The notes beneath the pieces are model-generated. The model searched no databases. It was not told the origin of the DNA and was given only the letters and a program-made list of their open reading frames with translations. Source: an uncultured Ellagibacter sp. (GTDB taxonomy: Bacteria > Actinomycetota > Coriobacteriia > Coriobacteriales > Eggerthellaceae). From it: a DNA stretch of 29,619 bases. Location of the stretch: assembly GCA_934613165.1 (NCBI GenBank), contig CAKTSW010000001.1:1-29619 (forward strand), written 5' to 3'. A program made the translations under genes and the position numbers. Numbering within the stretch: position 1 is the first letter of the stretch; each line of letters begins with the position of its first letter. Shown here piece after piece: positions 6,023 to 12,757 of the stretch.

Positions 6023-6038
6023 ATATCGGAGGCAGGCA

Positions 6039-6329
6039 ATGCTGGTTTTGATGGACAAGGGCGACGCGGTCGCGAGCAGGCGCTACGAGCGCGGGCCCGC
6101 GCGGCAGTTCGCCTACGACACGCTCGTGGAGTTCCTGCGCGTGGCGGGGCCCGGCGACGTGGCCGAGGTGACGGAGGCGCCGGAGCTCTCCGCCGACCCG
6201 GTGAAGAACGCCGACAAGGTGCTCAACGCGGTGCGCGCCGAGCTGTTCTACATGGGAAAGCGCGGCGAGGTCGTGGCGTTCCGCCGCCGCGAGCGGATGT
6301 TCCTGGAAAGGAAGGGGGAGGGGCGGTGA
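6039..6329 (+). CDS. First early-operon gene, unknown function
   Basis: The product is 96 residues after a CGGAGG site. The protein is charged and helical, with a middle (RQFAYDTLVEFLRVAGPGDV, then ADKVLNAVRAELFYMGKRGE) that reads like a small winged-helix or DNA-binding module. No family was recognised. Its TGA overlaps the GTG of the excisionase-like gene by 4 bases, so both are probably made together. Confidence 0.7.
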   Translation: MLVLMDKGDAVASRRYERGPARQFAYDTLVEFLRVAGPGDVAEVTEAPELSADPVKNADKVLNAVRAELFYMGKRGEVVAFRRRERMFLERKGEGR

Positions 6330-6511
6330 AGCTCTACCTGACGGCCGAGGAGGCCGCGGAGGTCGCGGGCATAGGCCAGAGGACGATGCGGGAGTACCTG
6401 GACAGCGCGGACCCGCCGCCGTACCTGCGCATAGGGCGCAAGCGGCTCGTGCAGGCCGCGAGGCTGGCGGACTACCTGGAGAGAAAGCAGGAAGTGAAAT
6501 GGAAGCAGTGA
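6326..6511 (+). CDS. Excisionase-like MerR/HTH_17 DNA-binding protein
   Basis: This 61-residue protein begins MKLYLTAEEAAEVAGIGQRT and ends RIGRKRLVQAARLADYLERK, the standard layout of the excisionase (HTH_17) family: a recognition helix, then a wing that contacts DNA. It lies three genes ahead of a tyrosine recombinase and probably acts as the directionality factor for it or for Int1. Another role as an early regulator is possible. The GTG start is coupled to the previous gene. Confidence 0.82.
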   Translation: MKLYLTAEEAAEVAGIGQRTMREYLDSADPPPYLRIGRKRLVQAARLADYLERKQEVKWKQ

Positions 6512-6711
6512 AAGAAAATGCGCGCCGGATGTGGAAGTCGGGGCGCGCAGAGAAAAGCAAGGCAAGTTTAGCACAAGCGCGCCTTCGCGGTCGAGTCTCC
6601 GAGATGGAGCGGACCCGCGAGGGGCGCGCGGCCCTGGGCGGCCTGTGCGCGGCGGCGATGCTCTGCGCGCTGCTCGCGTTCGTAGCGGCCGACCAGGTCT
6701 TCTTCATGTGA
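6499..6711 (+). CDS. Small protein with C-terminal membrane span
   Basis: The product is 70 residues from an ATG with AGGAAG upstream, overlapping the excisionase-like gene by 13 bases. A basic, polar N-terminal half is followed by one hydrophobic segment at about 47-66 (LGGLCAAAMLCALLAFVAA). Function is unknown. An in-frame ATG at 6604 could give a shorter product consisting mainly of the membrane segment. Confidence 0.55.
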   Translation: MEAVKENARRMWKSGRAEKSKASLAQARLRGRVSEMERTREGRAALGGLCAAAMLCALLAFVAADQVFFM

Positions 6712-6720
6712 GGAGGCTCT

Positions 6721-6906
6721 ATGGAAGGGAAGGCGAGGCAGGCCGTCGGGCGCGTCGAGGTGAGCGAGCGCGACGGCGGCGCGGCGCCGCTCGAGGGCGG
6801 GCCCGTGGCGGCGGTGTTCCGCGAGAACGCGGAGCTTCGGCGCGAGGTGCGCAGGCTGCGCGCCGAGGTCCAGATGCTGCGCGACGGCGTGCGGGGCGCG
6901 GCGTGA
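6721..6906 (+). CDS. Short coiled-coil protein
   Basis: The product is 61 residues with AGGAGG ahead of the ATG. The C-terminal half is a leucine-heptad coiled coil (FRENAELRREVRRLRAEVQM). It ends with TGA overlapping the GTG of the recombinase gene. The role is unknown; such peptides are often dimerisation modules. Confidence 0.6.
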   Translation: MEGKARQAVGRVEVSERDGGAAPLEGGPVAAVFRENAELRREVRRLRAEVQMLRDGVRGAA

Positions 6907-8102
6907 CGGGCGTGCGCGTGACCAAGGGCGCGGACGGCGTGTGGTTCTGCCGGCCGTACCTGGGCACGAGCCCGCTCACCGGCAAGCCCATCCGCCCGTA
7001 CAAGCGCTTCCCGCGCGCGGCGGGCGAGGCCGAGGCGCGCGAGGCCGCCCAGGAGTGGGTGAACGGGCTCGCGCCCGCGGCGGGGCTCAAGACGTCGATG
7101 CGGGTGGGCGACGTGCTCGCGCGCTACATCGCCAAGATCGAGGCGGACGGCGCGGGGGCCAACACCGTGAAGACGTACCGCTCGATGCTGCGCTGCTACG
7201 TGGAGCCCTACATCGGGGCCGCCGACGTGGCGCGCGTCGAGCCGTACGTGGTGGACGGGCTGTACTTCACGCTGCTCACCGAGGGCGGCCGCGACGGCGG
7301 CGGGATCAGCGCCTCGAAGGTGGTGAACCTGCACTGGTTCCTGTCGGGCGCGTGGAAGTGGATGGTCTCGCAGGGGATCGCGCGCTCGAACGTCATCGAC
7401 TCGGTGGACAAGCCGCGCCCCGAGCAGCGCGAGGCCAAGGCGTACGACGAGGTGGACTTCGCGAAGCTCTCCCGCGCGCTCGACGGGGCGCTTAAGGAGC
7501 CCGCGGCCACGCGGGCGGGCATCGCCCGGCGCAACTGCGCCATGGCGGCCTACCTGGCGCTGTGGACGGGCGTGCGGTGCGGCGAGGTCTGCGCGCTCTC
7601 GCGCCCCGACGTGCAGCTTGCCCGCGGGACCGCGCTCGTGCGGGCGACCATGGTGGAGACGCCGCGCGGGCTGGTCCGGCAGCCCAAGACCAAGGGCAGG
7701 CGCACGCGCTCGGTCGCGCTCTACGGGGAGACGGCCGAGCGCGTGCGCGCGCACTGGGAGTGGCAGCGCACGTACCTGCCGGAGGGCGCCGACCCGCGCC
7801 GCCTGCCCGTCTGCTGCGACGCGGGCGGCGGGTTCCTCCGCCCGAGCGCGGTGAGCGCGTGGTTCTCGGGGATGCGCGACGCGCTGGGCCTGGAGGCGGG
7901 CACGTCGTTCCACACGCTTCGCCACACGCACGCCACGTGGCTTTTGCTGCAGGGCGTGGACCCGAAGACCGTGATGGAGCGGCTCGGGCACGCGAAGGTG
8001 ACGACCACGCTTGAGCTGTACGGGCACGTGCTGCCCGGGCGCGACGAGGCCGCCGCGCGGGCGTTCGCCGAGGCGGCGCGGGCGGCCGAGGGGTCGCTGT
8101 GA
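6903..8102 (+). CDS. Second tyrosine recombinase (Int2)
   Basis: The product is 399 residues from a GTG coupled by GTGA to the coiled-coil gene. An N-terminal AP2-like region (VRVTKGADGVWFCRPYLG), a SAM-like core-binding domain (about 65-165) and a complete catalytic domain are visible: R225 (GVRCGE), K264 (PKTKGRRT), H337 and R340 (FHTLRHTHAT), H363 (LGHAKV) and nucleophile Y373 (ELYGH). Unlike Int1 it has every canonical residue. It lies within the early operon, far from the attachment core, with an excisionase-like gene upstream. It could drive excision, resolve genome multimers, or be the integrase of an ancestral phage kept by recombination. Confidence 0.93.
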   Translation: MTGVRVTKGADGVWFCRPYLGTSPLTGKPIRPYKRFPRAAGEAEAREAAQEWVNGLAPAAGLKTSMRVGDVLARYIAKIEADGAGANTVKTYRSMLRCYVEPYIGAADVARVEPYVVDGLYFTLLTEGGRDGGGISASKVVNLHWFLSGAWKWMVSQGIARSNVIDSVDKPRPEQREAKAYDEVDFAKLSRALDGALKEPAATRAGIARRNCAMAAYLALWTGVRCGEVCALSRPDVQLARGTALVRATMVETPRGLVRQPKTKGRRTRSVALYGETAERVRAHWEWQRTYLPEGADPRRLPVCCDAGGGFLRPSAVSAWFSGMRDALGLEAGTSFHTLRHTHATWLLLQGVDPKTVMERLGHAKVTTTLELYGHVLPGRDEAAARAFAEAARAAEGSL

Positions 8103-8317
8103 GCTGGCGGGACGCGATGGCGCGTGCGCGGGCCGCGTCGGGCGAGTGGGCGGCCGAGGAGGGCGCGGGCGCGCCCGAGCCCGTCAACCGCTACTGGATG
8201 GAGCTGGACTGCACGCCGAGCACGTGGGCCGAGATCGCCGAGTTCGTGAGGTCGAGGCCGACGGCGAACAGGAAGGCCAGGTTCCATCCGCTGGAAGAGA
8301 AAGGGAAGAGATCGTGA
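8099..8317 (+). CDS. Hypothetical early protein
   Basis: The product is 72 residues from a GTG overlapping the Int2 stop. It is acidic and Ala-rich in the middle, then has NRYWMELDCTPSTWAEIAEF, which suggests a small folded region. No family was recognised. Its TGA overlaps the GTG of ssb. Confidence 0.6.
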   Translation: MSWRDAMARARAASGEWAAEEGAGAPEPVNRYWMELDCTPSTWAEIAEFVRSRPTANRKARFHPLEEKGKRS

Positions 8318-8790
8318 GCATCAACAGGGTGTGCATAAGCGGGAACCTGACCCGCGACATGGAGCTGCGCTCCACGGCGGGCGGGACGTCCGTCGGGAGC
8401 TTCTGCGTGGCCGTGAACGAGCGCCGCAGGAACGCCTCCACGGGCGAGTGGGAGGACTTCCCGTGCTTCGTGGACTGCGCGCTGTTCGGCAAGCGCGCCG
8501 AGGCGCTCGGGCGCTACCTCGCGAAGGGCGCGAAGGTGGCCGTGGAGGGCAGGCTGCGCTACAGCTCGTGGGAGCGCGACGGGCAGAGGCGCAGCAAGCT
8601 CGACGTGGTCGTGGACGACGTGGACCTCATGTCGGCGCGCGGCCAGGGCGAGGGCGGCGGCGCCCGTGCGGCGGCCGCGCAGGCCCCCCAGGCCGCCCCG
8701 GCGGCCCTTCGCGACGTGGACGCGCAGTACGACGCGATCCCGGCCGCCATCTACCCGGACTCCGCCTACGGCGAAGACATACCGTTCTAA
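8314..8790 (+). CDS. ssb: Single-stranded DNA-binding protein
   Basis: This 158-residue protein has an N-terminal OB fold (NRVCISGNLTRDMELRST, FCVAVNERRRN, PCFVDCALFGKRAEALGRYL, VAVEGRLRYSSWE). A flexible Ala/Gln/Gly-rich linker follows, and the protein ends in the acidic tip GEDIPF, which in this family recruits partner proteins. It would coat single-stranded DNA during phage replication. The GTG start overlaps the previous gene. The next gene carries the candidate origin, consistent with a replication module. Confidence 0.95.
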   Translation: MSINRVCISGNLTRDMELRSTAGGTSVGSFCVAVNERRRNASTGEWEDFPCFVDCALFGKRAEALGRYLAKGAKVAVEGRLRYSSWERDGQRRSKLDVVVDDVDLMSARGQGEGGGARAAAAQAPQAAPAALRDVDAQYDAIPAAIYPDSAYGEDIPF

Positions 8791-8799
8791 GGGGGCGGG

Positions 8800-9522
8800 A
8801 TGGGCTTCTACGTTCAGGACGACATGTGGGAGGCGGTGGCCGAGCTTCCCAAGAAGACGCAGGACGAGGTGATCGGCTCGCTCGCGCGGCTCTACTTCAC
8901 GGGCGAGCAGACCGCGCTCAAGGGCGTGAGCAAGTCGCTCGTCGTGGCGTTCCGCGACCGCGTGCTGCTGTCGGGCAAGCGCAGCGAGTGCGGCAAGCAG
9001 AAGGGCAAGCAAAAGCGGAAGCAAAACGCCGAGCAAAACGCGAAGCAAAGCGAGGAGCAAAACGCCGAGCAAAGCGGCGCGGAAGGCGGGAGCGAAGCTG
9101 CGAGCAAAGCGGGAAGCAAAGCCGCAGCAAATCCGAAATCGCCTATTAAAGAGGGAGAGAGAGAAAAAGAAACCTCCCCTAACGGGGAGGTGAAGAAAAG
9201 CGGCGCTTTCGCGCCCCCCTCCCTCGCCGAGGTGGAGCGGTGGGCGGACGAGGAGGGCTGGCCCATCGACGCCGGGCGGTTCGTCGCGTTCTACGATTCG
9301 AACGGCTGGAGGGTCGGCAAGAACCCGATGCGGGACTGGCGCGCCGCCGCCGAGGGCTGGTGCCGCCGCGACGGGCTCAAGCGCCGCGGCGATGGCAAGC
9401 GCAAGGCCAGGGCCGCCGCGGCCTGCCCGGTCTGCGGCGGGCGGATGTTCCGAAACACCCAGTCGGGGCGCTGGGACTGCCCCAACTGCTGCGAGTCGTT
9501 CGGCAAGGGGGAGGTCTCGTGA
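8800..9522 (+). CDS. Replication-organiser-like protein with zinc-ribbon C-terminus
   Basis: The product is 240 residues. The N-terminal domain (about 1-65, DDMWEAVAELPKKTQDEVIG then YFTGEQTALKGVSKSL) resembles DUF6291-type proteins found at the replication locus of many phages. A low-complexity Lys/Gln/Asn/Ala segment (about 66-115) follows. The C-terminal domain (about 145-190, LAEVERWADEEGWPIDAGRF to KNPMRDWRAAAEGW) matches the region that ends such phage replisome-organiser proteins. The tail is a zinc ribbon (CPVCGG then CPNCC). It probably binds the phage origin and loads replication proteins. Its low-complexity part is encoded by iteron-like repeats, as in lambda O. Confidence 0.75.
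   Translation: MGFYVQDDMWEAVAELPKKTQDEVIGSLARLYFTGEQTALKGVSKSLVVAFRDRVLLSGKRSECGKQKGKQKRKQNAEQNAKQSEEQNAEQSGAEGGSEAASKAGSKAAANPKSPIKEGEREKETSPNGEVKKSGAFAPPSLAEVERWADEEGWPIDAGRFVAFYDSNGWRVGKNPMRDWRAAAEGWCRRDGLKRRGDGKRKARAAAACPVCGGRMFRNTQSGRWDCPNCCESFGKGEVS
9008..9191 (+). repeat. Iteron-like repeats, AT-rich stretch and hairpin: candidate replication origin
   Basis: AGCAAA(A/G) occurs at 9008, 9020, 9032, 9044, 9056, 9068, 9103 and 9115, with a variant at 9126. The first six are spaced exactly 12 bases apart, and most read AGCAAA(A/G)CG. The motif falls in codon phase 2 for the first six, phase 1 for 9103 and 9115, and phase 3 for 9126, so the repetition is at DNA level. An AT-rich stretch follows (about 9129-9172), then a perfect 8-bp hairpin (ACCTCCCC-TAAC-GGGGAGGT, 9172-9191). 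Iterons beside an AT-rich stretch inside an initiator gene is the lambda-type origin layout. Confidence 0.65.
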
Positions 9523-9596
9523 GGCCGCAGGCGCTCTGCCTCATGGCCGCCCTGCTGCTGGCCGCGCTTATCGTGCGGCTCGCGAGGCAGGGGTGA
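9519..9596 (+). CDS. 25-residue membrane peptide
   Basis: A GGGGGAGG site precedes a GTG that overlaps the stop of the replication gene (GTGA). The frame is almost wholly one hydrophobic helix (LCLMAALLLAALIVRLA) with a basic end. Coupling and site quality make translation likely. Function is unknown. Confidence 0.55.
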   Translation: MRPQALCLMAALLLAALIVRLARQG

Positions 9597-9599
9597 GCG

Positions 9600-9812
9600 G
9601 TGGCGGCGAGGGACGGCGCCGGGAAGCGCGTCTGCCCGGGCTGCTGGCTCGCCTGCGCCAACAGGCCGGCGGCGCGGCCGCACATGGTGGAGGCGGTGAA
9701 CGGGCGCTTCGTCCGGTTCGCCGACCGCGAGCCCCTGCACGTGGGCTTCCTGCCGTGGTGGCGGGTGGTCGACGGGCCGGAGGGCGGAAACAAGGGAAAG
9801 GGAAGGCAATGA
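9600..9812 (+). CDS. Small cysteine-containing early protein
   Basis: The product is 70 residues from a GTG 4 bases after the previous stop. It has CPGCWLAC near the N-terminus and a Trp-rich middle (VGFLPWWRVVDGPEGG). No family was recognised. The ATGA overlap with the next gene supports this frame. Confidence 0.6.
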   Translation: MAARDGAGKRVCPGCWLACANRPAARPHMVEAVNGRFVRFADREPLHVGFLPWWRVVDGPEGGNKGKGRQ

Positions 9813-10495
9813 ACGAGACCGAAGACCGCCTGGGGGCGGCGATGGGCGACGTCAAGCAGGCCAAGGCCCTGCTGAGCGACGCTAACCGCGCGATCAACGC
9901 GGCGCAGGCCGAGAGGGCCGAGCTGCGGCGCGAGAACGAGAGGCTCGCCGAGCCGCAATTGCCCGACGGCGTGGAGTGGCCGCGCTTCGAGGACGGGGCG
10001 TTGGTCGGCATCGGGGACGAAGCCGACGGAGACGGCGAGGCGATGACCGTTAAGGGCGTCACGCTTTACGCGAGCGATTGGGCGATGACGCTCGAATCGG
10101 AAGGCACCGTGGCAGTGCTGAGCGGAAAGAACGGCGAGCGCGTCAAGCGCCCGAAGCCCCGAGTGCTCGACGCGGACGGCGTGCCCATCGAGGTAGGGGA
10201 CACGGTGTTCTACGATGGGCGCCCTGAGCCGCTGCTGGTTTGCCTCTTGTTCGAAGACGCGACGGGTTCGCCGCGCGCGAATTGCAGCAGTCGCTTCTGC
10301 AGCTATACCCTCACGCCGTCGTGGCTGTCGCACACCTGCCCCGACAGCTGGGAACGGTTGGAAGAGGACGCGAACATAGTCTCGCGTGATTACGTGGCGA
10401 AGCGCGGACTGGCTTGCGACGTAACCGAAACTTTCGAAGCAATGACTCGCGACCTCGTTCGCCGCGCCAAGAAGCTCGCGAAGGCGGGTGAGTGA
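9809..10495 (+). CDS. Coiled-coil early phage protein
   Basis: The product is 228 residues. A helical coiled coil at about 15-48 (AQAERAELRRENERLAE) precedes a repeat-like beta region with the motif VLDADGVPIEVGDTVFYDGR. It ends with a segment containing LSHTCPDSWERLEEDA and a basic helix (LVRRAKKLAKAG). Proteins with VLDADG-IxxGDTV and H-x-PDSW-xR motifs are common in phages of actinomycetotes, without known function. The ATG overlaps the previous stop. Confidence 0.7.
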   Translation: MNETEDRLGAAMGDVKQAKALLSDANRAINAAQAERAELRRENERLAEPQLPDGVEWPRFEDGALVGIGDEADGDGEAMTVKGVTLYASDWAMTLESEGTVAVLSGKNGERVKRPKPRVLDADGVPIEVGDTVFYDGRPEPLLVCLLFEDATGSPRANCSSRFCSYTLTPSWLSHTCPDSWERLEEDANIVSRDYVAKRGLACDVTETFEAMTRDLVRRAKKLAKAGE

Positions 10496-10496
10496 C

Positions 10497-10715
10497 ATGA
10501 AGCTGATGACGAGACGCGTGCACTGCGGGGCGACGGTCGAGTTCGTCTCAGACGGCGTGAAAAGCGCCCGTTTGCTCAATGCAGACTACAGAGGCTGCGT
10601 CAAAGAGTGGCTAACTGGCTCGCTGCCGCTCTGCTCTGATTGCTACAACAAGCTGAGTGGATGGATTTCCGGATTGAGCGAAAAGGAAGGGCTTGATGAT
10701 GAAAGCGATGATTAG
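10497..10715 (+). CDS. Small Cys-rich early protein
   Basis: The product is 72 residues from the ATG at 10497; an in-frame GTG at 10488 is an alternative. It contains HCGATVEFV, NADYRGCV and PLCSDCYNKL, which could form a zinc site. The end is acidic. It overlaps the start of the DUF4406 gene by 17 bases. Base composition is lower in GC than its neighbours. Function is unknown. Confidence 0.6.
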   Translation: MKLMTRRVHCGATVEFVSDGVKSARLLNADYRGCVKEWLTGSLPLCSDCYNKLSGWISGLSEKEGLDDESDD

Positions 10716-10995
10716 CCAGCCCATGGCGGGCAAGACCGACGAGGAGATCAGAGCCGAGCGCGACTCGCTGAAGCGGAACCTGGAGTCCCGCGGTTTCGAG
10801 GTCGTCGACACCGTGTTCGAGCTGGACGTGCCGCCGAGCGAAGCCCCGCTGCTCTACATGGCGAAGAGCATAGAGGCTATGGCGGGGTGTGATGCGGTTG
10901 TTTTCGCGCCTGGGTGGCAGCGCGCACGCGGTTGCCTGGCCGAACGGGTAATCGCGAGCATGTACGGGTTGAAGGTAATCGATGTCTACAATTAG
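10699..10995 (+). CDS. DUF4406 / nucleoside 2-deoxyribosyltransferase-like protein
   Basis: This 98-residue protein has the family's opening MKAMISQPMAGKTDEEI. It also has RGFEVVDTVF, AKSIEAMAGCDAVVFAPGW and the basic ARGCLAERVIASMYG end. DUF4406 belongs to the nucleoside 2-deoxyribosyltransferase fold, which exchanges bases on deoxyribonucleosides or cleaves the glycosidic bond. The true substrate of the phage members is not established. Three possible starts (TTG 10693, ATG 10696, ATG 10699) lie together; the conserved N-terminus favours the last. It may adjust nucleotide pools during replication together with the MazG-like gene downstream. Confidence 0.82.
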   Translation: MKAMISQPMAGKTDEEIRAERDSLKRNLESRGFEVVDTVFELDVPPSEAPLLYMAKSIEAMAGCDAVVFAPGWQRARGCLAERVIASMYGLKVIDVYN

Positions 10996-11308
10996 CGATT
11001 CTGACCGCCGCGAGGTTGCGGCTGAGCTTCGCAGGCAGGCCGCTTACAGCAGCGGGAGCCTGGGCGAGTACTGGCAGCGGTTGCAGGACGTTGCGACCGG
11101 AGAGGTGGACTTTCCGAGTCCCGAGAAGACGCTCAACGCGCTCGCCGACCTCATAGACAGGCCGACGTGCAGGATGGAGCCGAACGAGGATTGGAGCGGC
11201 GAAGAGCTCTACCCGACCGACGCCTACACGTGCTCGGCGTGCGGAGCCGTCGCAGTCGACGGGAAGCCGAAGTTTTGCCCCGAATGCGGCGCTGAGGTGA
11301 TCGCATGA
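10982..11308 (+). CDS. Early protein with C-terminal zinc ribbon
   Basis: The product is 108 residues. The N-terminal part is helical (DRREVAAELRRQAA, LNALADLIDRP). The C-terminus is a clear zinc ribbon, YTCSACGAVAVDGKPKFCPE, with paired CxxC knuckles. The start overlaps the end of the DUF4406 gene by 14 bases. The type is common in gut actinomycetote phages, with no known function. It could bind nucleic acid or protein. Confidence 0.7.
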   Translation: MSTISDSDRREVAAELRRQAAYSSGSLGEYWQRLQDVATGEVDFPSPEKTLNALADLIDRPTCRMEPNEDWSGEELYPTDAYTCSACGAVAVDGKPKFCPECGAEVIA

Positions 11309-11754
11309 GCCTCGTCGACAAGCTCGAAGGCGAGCACGCGTCCATGATTCGCCCCGTTCGCGTGAGATATTTCGACCCCGCGACGGGCGAGCCGTGCGAA
11401 TCCAAGCCCGAGCCGCGCAAGCGCGAGCGGAAGGCGCTCGATGTTCGCGCCCGGGAAGCCGAGCAGCGCGCCGCCGTGAAGGAGGCCCGCGAGATCGAGG
11501 ACGGCATGCGCAAGCGGGCGTACCGCGAGAAGTACCACCGCCGCCAGCAGGAGCTGCGCGAGGGCAAGGGGCACACGGGCGGCCGCAACGGCGGCGTGAA
11601 GCGCCCCGTGCTCGTGGACGGCGTGCTCTACGAGTCCGTCACCGCCGCCGCGAAGGCGTGCGGTGCGAGCGACGGCTGGCTCGCTCAGCGGCTCAAGGGC
11701 GGCTGCGGCACGTGCAAGGGGCACGCGGTCGAGTTCGCGGGGGAGGGGCTATGA
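11305..11754 (+). CDS. Protein with NUMOD1-like C-terminal DNA-binding motif
   Basis: This 149-residue protein starts at an ATGA overlap. A strongly charged helical middle (about 35-95, RKRERKALDVRAREAEQRAA) precedes a C-terminal module, VLVDGVLYESVTAAAKACGA, then DGWLAQRLKGG. The module has the pattern of NUMOD1-type helix-turn-helix repeats found at the ends of homing endonucleases. No nuclease domain is visible, so it may be a DNA-binding remnant or a stand-alone regulator. Confidence 0.65.
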   Translation: MSLVDKLEGEHASMIRPVRVRYFDPATGEPCESKPEPRKRERKALDVRAREAEQRAAVKEAREIEDGMRKRAYREKYHRRQQELREGKGHTGGRNGGVKRPVLVDGVLYESVTAAAKACGASDGWLAQRLKGGCGTCKGHAVEFAGEGL

Positions 11755-11954
11755 GCATGCTTCCGGATGCAGGGCGGGCCACCGTGGCGGAGGACCTGGG
11801 GCTGTGCCAAAACCCTGCCAAAGACGCCCGCGGCGAGCTGACCGCCGCCGAGGTCGAAAGCGCACGTCGCGCCCTGAGAACCTACGTGTTCGGGCGGGGC
11901 GTCCCGGAAAGAACAGGTAATTCTTTGAGAGCAGGGGGAAGGAGGGGCCTGTGA
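11751..11954 (+). CDS. Hypothetical early protein
   Basis: The product is 67 residues, starting and ending in 4-base overlaps with its neighbours (ATGA and GTGA). Apart from a helical segment (LTAAEVESARRALRTYVFGR) nothing was recognised. The support is the operon structure. Confidence 0.55.
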   Translation: MSMLPDAGRATVAEDLGLCQNPAKDARGELTAAEVESARRALRTYVFGRGVPERTGNSLRAGGRRGL

Positions 11955-12169
11955 GCGACAACGTGAACCACCCCGCGCACTACACCGCGGGCGAGGTCGA
12001 GTGCATCGACGCCATCAAGGCCGCGTGCGGGGAGCGCTACGAGGGCTACCTGCAGGGCAACGCGATCAAGTACCTTTGGCGCTACCGCCTGAAGGGCAGG
12101 GCGCGCGAGGACCTGGAGAAGGCGGCGTGGTACGTCGGCCGCCTCGTCGAGGAGGTGGGCGGCGAATGA
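11951..12169 (+). CDS. DUF3310 family protein
   Basis: The 72-residue product matches the DUF3310 pattern over its full length: VNHPAHYTAGEVECIDAIKA, GYLQGNAIKYLWRYRLKG and EDLEKAAWYVGRLVEE. The family is frequent next to replication and nucleotide-metabolism genes in phages of many hosts; its function is not settled. GTG start coupled to the previous gene, ATGA overlap with the next. Confidence 0.88.
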   Translation: MSDNVNHPAHYTAGEVECIDAIKAACGERYEGYLQGNAIKYLWRYRLKGRAREDLEKAAWYVGRLVEEVGGE

Positions 12170-12435
12170 CGAGCCTCGTCGCGCAGGCAAAGCGCCTCAC
12201 GCGCTGCGCCATCCACATGCCCGGGGAGGGGACGGTGGCCTACCGCTTCCCGCCCTTGGCCGACCCCGCGCGCGTCACGAGCACCGAGGCGGCGGGCATC
12301 ATCGGCATCACGCGCGACTCGATGACCATCAGGTGCAGGCGCGGCCAGTTCGGCGCGCGCAAGGAGTGCGGCAAGTGGACGCTCGACAGGTGCATGGTCG
12401 AGGAGTTCGCCGAGGCGAGGGAGGGGCTGCGATGA
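12166..12435 (+). CDS. HTH DNA-binding early protein
   Basis: The product is 89 residues. The C-terminal part has a helix-turn-helix of the excisionase/MerR type: VTSTEAAGIIGITRDSMTIR, then the wing-like RRGQFGARKECGKWTLDR. The N-terminal 35 residues are basic. It may regulate phage genes or assist recombination. ATGA overlaps at both ends. Confidence 0.72.
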   Translation: MTSLVAQAKRLTRCAIHMPGEGTVAYRFPPLADPARVTSTEAAGIIGITRDSMTIRCRRGQFGARKECGKWTLDRCMVEEFAEAREGLR

Positions 12436-12599
12436 AGGCGCGCGAGGGCCAGCCGAGCCTGTTCGGCGAGAGGGTCCCCGGCGCGTGCCCCCACGAGTCG
12501 GGGACCTACGAGAAGAAGAGCAAGTGCATGCTCAAAGGCAGGCTGGTGTACACCAACTGCCGCGAAGCGGGGCACTGCATATGGGAAGGGGACGAATGA
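12432..12599 (+). CDS. Small Cys-rich protein
   Basis: The product is 55 residues with cysteines spaced as in a compact metal site (GACPHESG, SKCMLKG, TNCREAGHCIW). Similar short Cys-rich proteins are common in phage early operons, function unknown. It starts and ends in ATGA overlaps. Confidence 0.62.
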   Translation: MKAREGQPSLFGERVPGACPHESGTYEKKSKCMLKGRLVYTNCREAGHCIWEGDE

Positions 12600-12757
12600 G
12601 CATCGACGAGATTGCGGAAACGCTCGACAAGCTGTCGTTCGAGCTGGTGCCGTACGGGGAGGCCGCTAGCGACGCGCTGGCCGCGCTCTCCGCGGCCGTG
12701 AAGGCGGGGCATGTGGGGAACTGGGAGAAGGGGTGGCTGAAGGAGGTCTGTCTGTGA
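12596..12757 (+). CDS. Small helical protein
   Basis: The product is 53 residues and mostly helical (IDEIAETLDKLSFELVPYG, SDALAALSAAVKAGHVGNWE). No family was recognised. The 4-base overlaps on both sides support translation. Confidence 0.55.
   Translation: MSIDEIAETLDKLSFELVPYGEAASDALAALSAAVKAGHVGNWEKGWLKEVCL

Noticed and set aside
5961..8027. Very long open frame on the minus strand opposite the early genes
   Set aside because: It lies over the clear excisionase-like and recombinase genes, its protein is Arg/Pro/His-rich without motifs, and long antisense frames are expected in GC-rich DNA.
6039..8102. Excisionase and Int2 region as a separate nested integrative element
   Set aside because: No relaxase, flanking repeats or attachment duplication were seen, and the genes are coupled by overlaps to the following phage genes.
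9008..9134. Repeats as a CRISPR array
   Set aside because: The spacing is 12 bases, the motif is about 9 bases and it lies in a coding frame; there are no spacers or cas genes anywhere in the window.
9172..9191. Hairpin in the replication gene as a terminator
   Set aside because: It is inside the coding frame and has no T-tract; it fits better with the origin-like repeats.
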